From an uncultured Tenacibaculum sp. (GTDB lineage: Bacteria; Bacteroidota; Bacteroidia; Flavobacteriales; Flavobacteriaceae), in contig CANLMR010000006.1 of assembly GCA_947492185.1 (NCBI GenBank), positions 148,277 to 212,276 on the forward strand: 64,000 nucleotides of DNA, read 5' to 3'. The notes beneath the pieces were generated by a model. That model saw only the letters and a list, made by a program, of their open reading frames with translations, was not told the origin of the DNA and did not search any database. Shown here piece after piece: positions 61,397 through 64,000 of this stretch (positions are counted from its first letter, which is position 1; the number at the start of each line of letters is the position of its first letter). The translations under genes were made by a program, and so were the position numbers.

Positions 61397-62251
61397 ATGA
61401 ACATGTTACGTCTATTAAATATTGAATTTCATAAACTAAAAAATAATAGAGCCAGTAGAGTTTTATCTATCATCTACTTTGGCTTACTTACATCAATTGC
61501 CTTAATCGCTGCCATAAAATTTGATATCGGCCCTATAAAATTTCATTTGGCAGAACAAGGAATTTTTAATTTCCCATACATTTGGCACTTTAACACATAT
61601 ATTGCCGCAACATTAAAATTCTTTCTTTTACTGGTTATTGTTTCAATGATGGCTAATGAATATAGTTATAAAACCTTAAAACAAAATCTTATCGACGGTT
61701 TAAGTAAAAAGGAGTTTATCCTTTCAAAGTTTTATACTGCAATAGCTTTTGCTGCTATTTCAACTGTATTCGTGTTCTTTGTTTCTTTAACTTTAGGTTT
61801 TATCTATTCTGATTTTAATGAGCTTTCTATTATTTTTTCAGATTTAGAATACTTATTTGCATTCTTTGTAAAACTTGTCGGATTCTTTTCTTTTGGTTTA
61901 TTCTTAGGTATTTTAATTAAAAGATCTGCATTTGCCGTAGCTGGCATGATTGTTTGGCTGATAGTAGAAAGTATTTTTAAAGGCTACTTAATATGGACTT
62001 TTAAAGATTTAAAGGAAGGATCTTTAGCAGAAGCAAATGAGATTATGCGGTTCTTTCCTCTTGAAGCCATGGCCAACTTAATTAAAGAACCTTTTACTCG
62101 TTTGGGAGCTGTAAAATCTGTAGCAAAACAAATTGGAGAAAATTTTGTTAAAGATTATTCTGTAAGCTTTATTGATATAATTATTGTTAGTATTTGGACT
62201 TTTATTTTTATCTATTTATCATATAGTTTATTAAAGAAAAGAGACTTATAA
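61397..62251 (+). CDS. ABC-2 type transporter permease
   Basis: 284 residues, six predicted membrane helices ('VLSIIYFGLLTSIALIAAI', 'YIAATLKFFLLLVIVSMM', 'AIAFAAISTVFVFFVSLTLGF', 'FAFFVKLVGFFSFGLFLGILI', 'AVAGMIVWLIVESIFKGYLI', 'IDIIIVSIWTFIFIYLSYSLL'). 'MANEYSYKTLKQNLIDGLSKKEF' is the usual ABC-2 coupling segment. Start ATG at 61397; a second ATG two codons later could be used. Pairs with the ATPase upstream. Confidence 0.92.
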   Translation: MNMLRLLNIEFHKLKNNRASRVLSIIYFGLLTSIALIAAIKFDIGPIKFHLAEQGIFNFPYIWHFNTYIAATLKFFLLLVIVSMMANEYSYKTLKQNLIDGLSKKEFILSKFYTAIAFAAISTVFVFFVSLTLGFIYSDFNELSIIFSDLEYLFAFFVKLVGFFSFGLFLGILIKRSAFAVAGMIVWLIVESIFKGYLIWTFKDLKEGSLAEANEIMRFFPLEAMANLIKEPFTRLGAVKSVAKQIGENFVKDYSVSFIDIIIVSIWTFIFIYLSYSLLKKRDL

Positions 62252-62346
62252 AATATCTTATTACAATTTGATAATATTTAATGCAATTTCCAGGTAGGGT
62301 TTTACGTTGTTTAATTGTTTTATATCTAGTTGTTAATACCTAAAAT

Positions 62347-62371
62347 AACGTCAATTTTTGACGTTTTTTTT
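62347..62371 (+). terminator. Terminator after the ABC-2 permease gene
   Basis: AACGTCAA / TTGACGTT with a TTT loop and eight Ts. Confidence 0.85.
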
Positions 62372-62402
62372 AGTAAATTGTCAGCCTTTTTTAATCAATT
62401 AT

Positions 62403-64000
62403 ATGAACAGAACGAAAATTACTCTCTTAGTTGTATTATTAATATGTTTTACTGGTTTAAACGCTCAGGTAGATGTAAATAACAATGCTGAACCTGAATC
62501 AAGTTTTAACCCTGAACAGTTAATTTCTGATGTTCTTATAACAGGGTCCTGTAACACGGTATCTAATGTAACTTCAGCTGTTAGTGGTACCCCAACTGAT
62601 CAACCAACAAAAAACTATGGTTTCTTTAAACGTCAGGCTGGAAGTTCTTTCCCTTTTGAAGAAGGAATAGTTTTAACATCTGGAATTGCAAATAGAATTC
62701 AAGCTGGAGCTACAGGTGGTGCGTTAAGTACAGCTACAACAGGAAATACAGATGCTGATTTAGCAAATGCAATTGGTGTTCTTCCTGCTCAGATTTCTGA
62801 TGCCGCTGTTATTGAGTTTGATTTTGTTCCTAGATCTACTAGAATTAGTTTTAGATATATAATGGCATCTCAAGAATACCAAGGGAATTTCCCTTGTAAT
62901 TTTGCTGATAGTTTTGCCTTTTTATTAAGACAAAGTACAGCTACTGTATATGAGAATATTGCTTTAGTACCAGGAACAACAACTCCTGTAAGCGTTACAA
63001 ATGTTCATGCTGAAATTCCTACTACTGGAGGAGCAGCTGGTTGTGCTGCTCAAAACGAAAGCTTTTTTGCTGGAACTGATGCTGGAGAAACAGGTTTTGT
63101 AGGTAGAACAGTAGTACTTACCGCTCAAGCTAATGTTATCCCGAATGTTACATACCATATTAAATTAGTCGTAGCCGATTTTAGCGATCAGGTTGTTGAT
63201 ACTGCTGTTTTTCTAGAAAAAGGTAGTTTTAATTTAGGATTAAATTTAGGAAATGATTTAACAATAGCTGGATCAAATTCAGTATGTGGAAATTCAACTT
63301 TACTGACTGCAAATGTTACAGCTACTTCATATAAATGGCTAAAAGATGGAGTTGAAATTCCTGGAGAAACTAGCCAGACATACTTAGCAAACTTAGGAAA
63401 CGGAACCTACACTTGTGAAATTGATGATGCCGGATGTACAGATAGTGATGATATTATATTAGAATTTTCCGAACCGGCTACTGCTGTACCTCCTATCTCA
63501 GATTTATCTAACTGTGAAAACAATGTATTTGATTTAACCACAAGAACAGCTGAAATACTTGATGGACAAGATCCCGCTACTTTTGAGGTTTTATTTTTTT
63601 CTGATGCTGCTTATTTAAATGAAATTACAACTCCAAATAATTTCACAAGTCCAAGTAATGATGAGACCGTTTACGTTAGAAAACGAAATAGAACAGCTAA
63701 TCATTGTTTTACTGATGGTTCTTTTAAGGTATTAAATTTTGCCAATCCTGTTGGACAAACTGCTGTAGATTATGAAGCATGTGATGATGTAGTTAGTGGT
63801 GGTGATACTGATGGATTCTTTAATAATTATATTTTATCCACTAAAGATACTGAGGTTTTAGGAAGCCTTTCTCCTACTCAGTTTAATGTGTCTTATCATA
63901 CAACATTAACAGGTGCACAAACCGATGCTACTACAGATGTAATTGATAAGAATACTCCGTATAGAAATACAACTATTAATTCGCAAACCATCTATGTTAG
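62403..64000 (+). CDS. Choice-of-anchor L domain surface protein (cut by window edge)
   Basis: Not in the ORF track because no stop occurs before the window ends; 532 codons are visible. Signal peptide 'LLVVLLICFTGLNAQ'. Residues 40-275 are a choice-of-anchor L domain ('FNPEQLISDVLITGSC', 'FPFEEGIVLTSGIAN', 'IEFDFVPRSTRISFRYIMAS', 'CNFADSFAFLL', 'YHIKLVVADFSD'). Then come Ig-like segments with paired cysteines ('VCGNSTLLTANVTATSYKWLKDG', partly quoted) and repeated 'NCENNVFDLTTR' / 'YEACDDVVSGG' modules typical of long Flavobacteriia adhesins that end in a type IX secretion tail. Tail is outside the window, so the T9SS link is inference. Confidence 0.9.
   Translation, partial: MNRTKITLLVVLLICFTGLNAQVDVNNNAEPESSFNPEQLISDVLITGSCNTVSNVTSAVSGTPTDQPTKNYGFFKRQAGSSFPFEEGIVLTSGIANRIQAGATGGALSTATTGNTDADLANAIGVLPAQISDAAVIEFDFVPRSTRISFRYIMASQEYQGNFPCNFADSFAFLLRQSTATVYENIALVPGTTTPVSVTNVHAEIPTTGGAAGCAAQNESFFAGTDAGETGFVGRTVVLTAQANVIPNVTYHIKLVVADFSDQVVDTAVFLEKGSFNLGLNLGNDLTIAGSNSVCGNSTLLTANVTATSYKWLKDGVEIPGETSQTYLANLGNGTYTCEIDDAGCTDSDDIILEFSEPATAVPPISDLSNCENNVFDLTTRTAEILDGQDPATFEVLFFSDAAYLNEITTPNNFTSPSNDETVYVRKRNRTANHCFTDGSFKVLNFANPVGQTAVDYEACDDVVSGGDTDGFFNNYILSTKDTEVLGSLSPTQFNVSYHTTLTGAQTDATTDVIDKNTPYRNTTINSQTIYV

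Noticed and set aside
62964-63158. 64-residue minus-strand ORF in the surface protein
   Set aside because: Ser/Cys-rich shadow typical of the reverse complement of Ala/Gly/Thr codons.
1-64000. CRISPR arrays, tRNA or rRNA genes, prophage, IS elements
   Set aside because: Searched by eye for regular spaced repeats, cloverleaf patterns and transposase motifs; none found. The repeats at 40-45.5 kb are irregularly spaced palindromes, not CRISPR.

Overview
The window is AT-rich chromosomal DNA from a member of the Bacteroidota, most likely a marine Flavobacteriaceae (Tenacibaculum/Polaribacter-like; the genus is a guess). The evidence is the gene content (long-form NusB, YbbR next to CoaE, DUF3276 PUR-like protein, standalone HsdR-N protein beside holA, choice-of-anchor L surface protein), many start-proximal copies of the Bacteroidota -7 promoter box TAnnTTTG, and the near absence of Shine-Dalgarno sites. 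I see no tRNA, rRNA, CRISPR array, insertion sequence, integrase or phage gene. Two genes run off the window: a TPR protein at the left edge (minus strand) and a large surface protein at the right edge (plus strand, absent from the ORF track because it has no stop).

Layout. 0-9 kb: TPR protein, DUF2853 protein, serine dehydratase sdaA, yaaA, a tandem pair of paralogous secreted proteins with Gly/Asn-rich tails, a UbiA-like membrane protein and gcvP. 9-13.4 kb: EcsC-family protein, a conserved 95-residue protein, rlmG-like methyltransferase with an FMN glutamate-synthase-like protein, and rpmE type B. 13.5-22 kb: glutaminyl cyclase and beta-helix lipoproteins, an uncharacterised membrane protein, a secreted amidohydrolase, then a tight plus-strand cluster DUF898-SDR-SprT-manC. 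22-27.7 kb: an OmpA-like exported protein, thioredoxin-like protein, lpxK, and a Nif3/zinc-ribbon-like pair. 27.9-35 kb: a probable seven-gene minus-strand run nadC-dcp-pentapeptide-unknown-yihY-hisS-folE. 35-40 kb: rlmH, small outer-membrane protein, rdgB, FecCD-type permease plus its ATPase (apparently starting at an AUU codon), M28 peptidase and DUF1304. 40-46 kb: DNA alkylation repair, SRPBCC-GyrI fusion, DUF1569, holA, HsdR-N protein, glycosyltransferase, all interspersed with copies of a dispersed palindromic repeat. 45.5-55 kb, all minus: YciO-CREST hydrolase-WYL regulator-GyrI cluster, an RprXY-like two-component pair, and nusB-DUF1573-yajC then ybbR-coaE, with a leucine-dehydrogenase-type enzyme upstream. 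55-64 kb: ABC exporter, DUF3276, a menaquinone-linked cluster (hotdog thioesterase, alpha/beta hydrolase, menF), pRiA4b ORF-3-like protein, an ABC-2 ATPase/permease pair and the surface protein.

Most of the window is conserved core genome. I do not see a convincing undescribed multi-gene defence or biosynthetic system. The points most worth a second look are the AUU-initiated transporter ATPase, four genes whose -7 box sits only 4-5 nt before the start codon (leaderless mRNAs), the palindromic repeat family concentrated at 40-45.5 kb, a promoter-terminator arrangement ahead of nusB, a zinc-ribbon protein that has lost all its cysteines, a UbiA-like protein lacking the first Asp motif, a CREST (alkaline-ceramidase-like) membrane hydrolase co-transcribed with a WYL regulator, and the tandem secreted paralogues. 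Several start codons in the ORF track were moved to internal ATGs; the reasons are given per gene.
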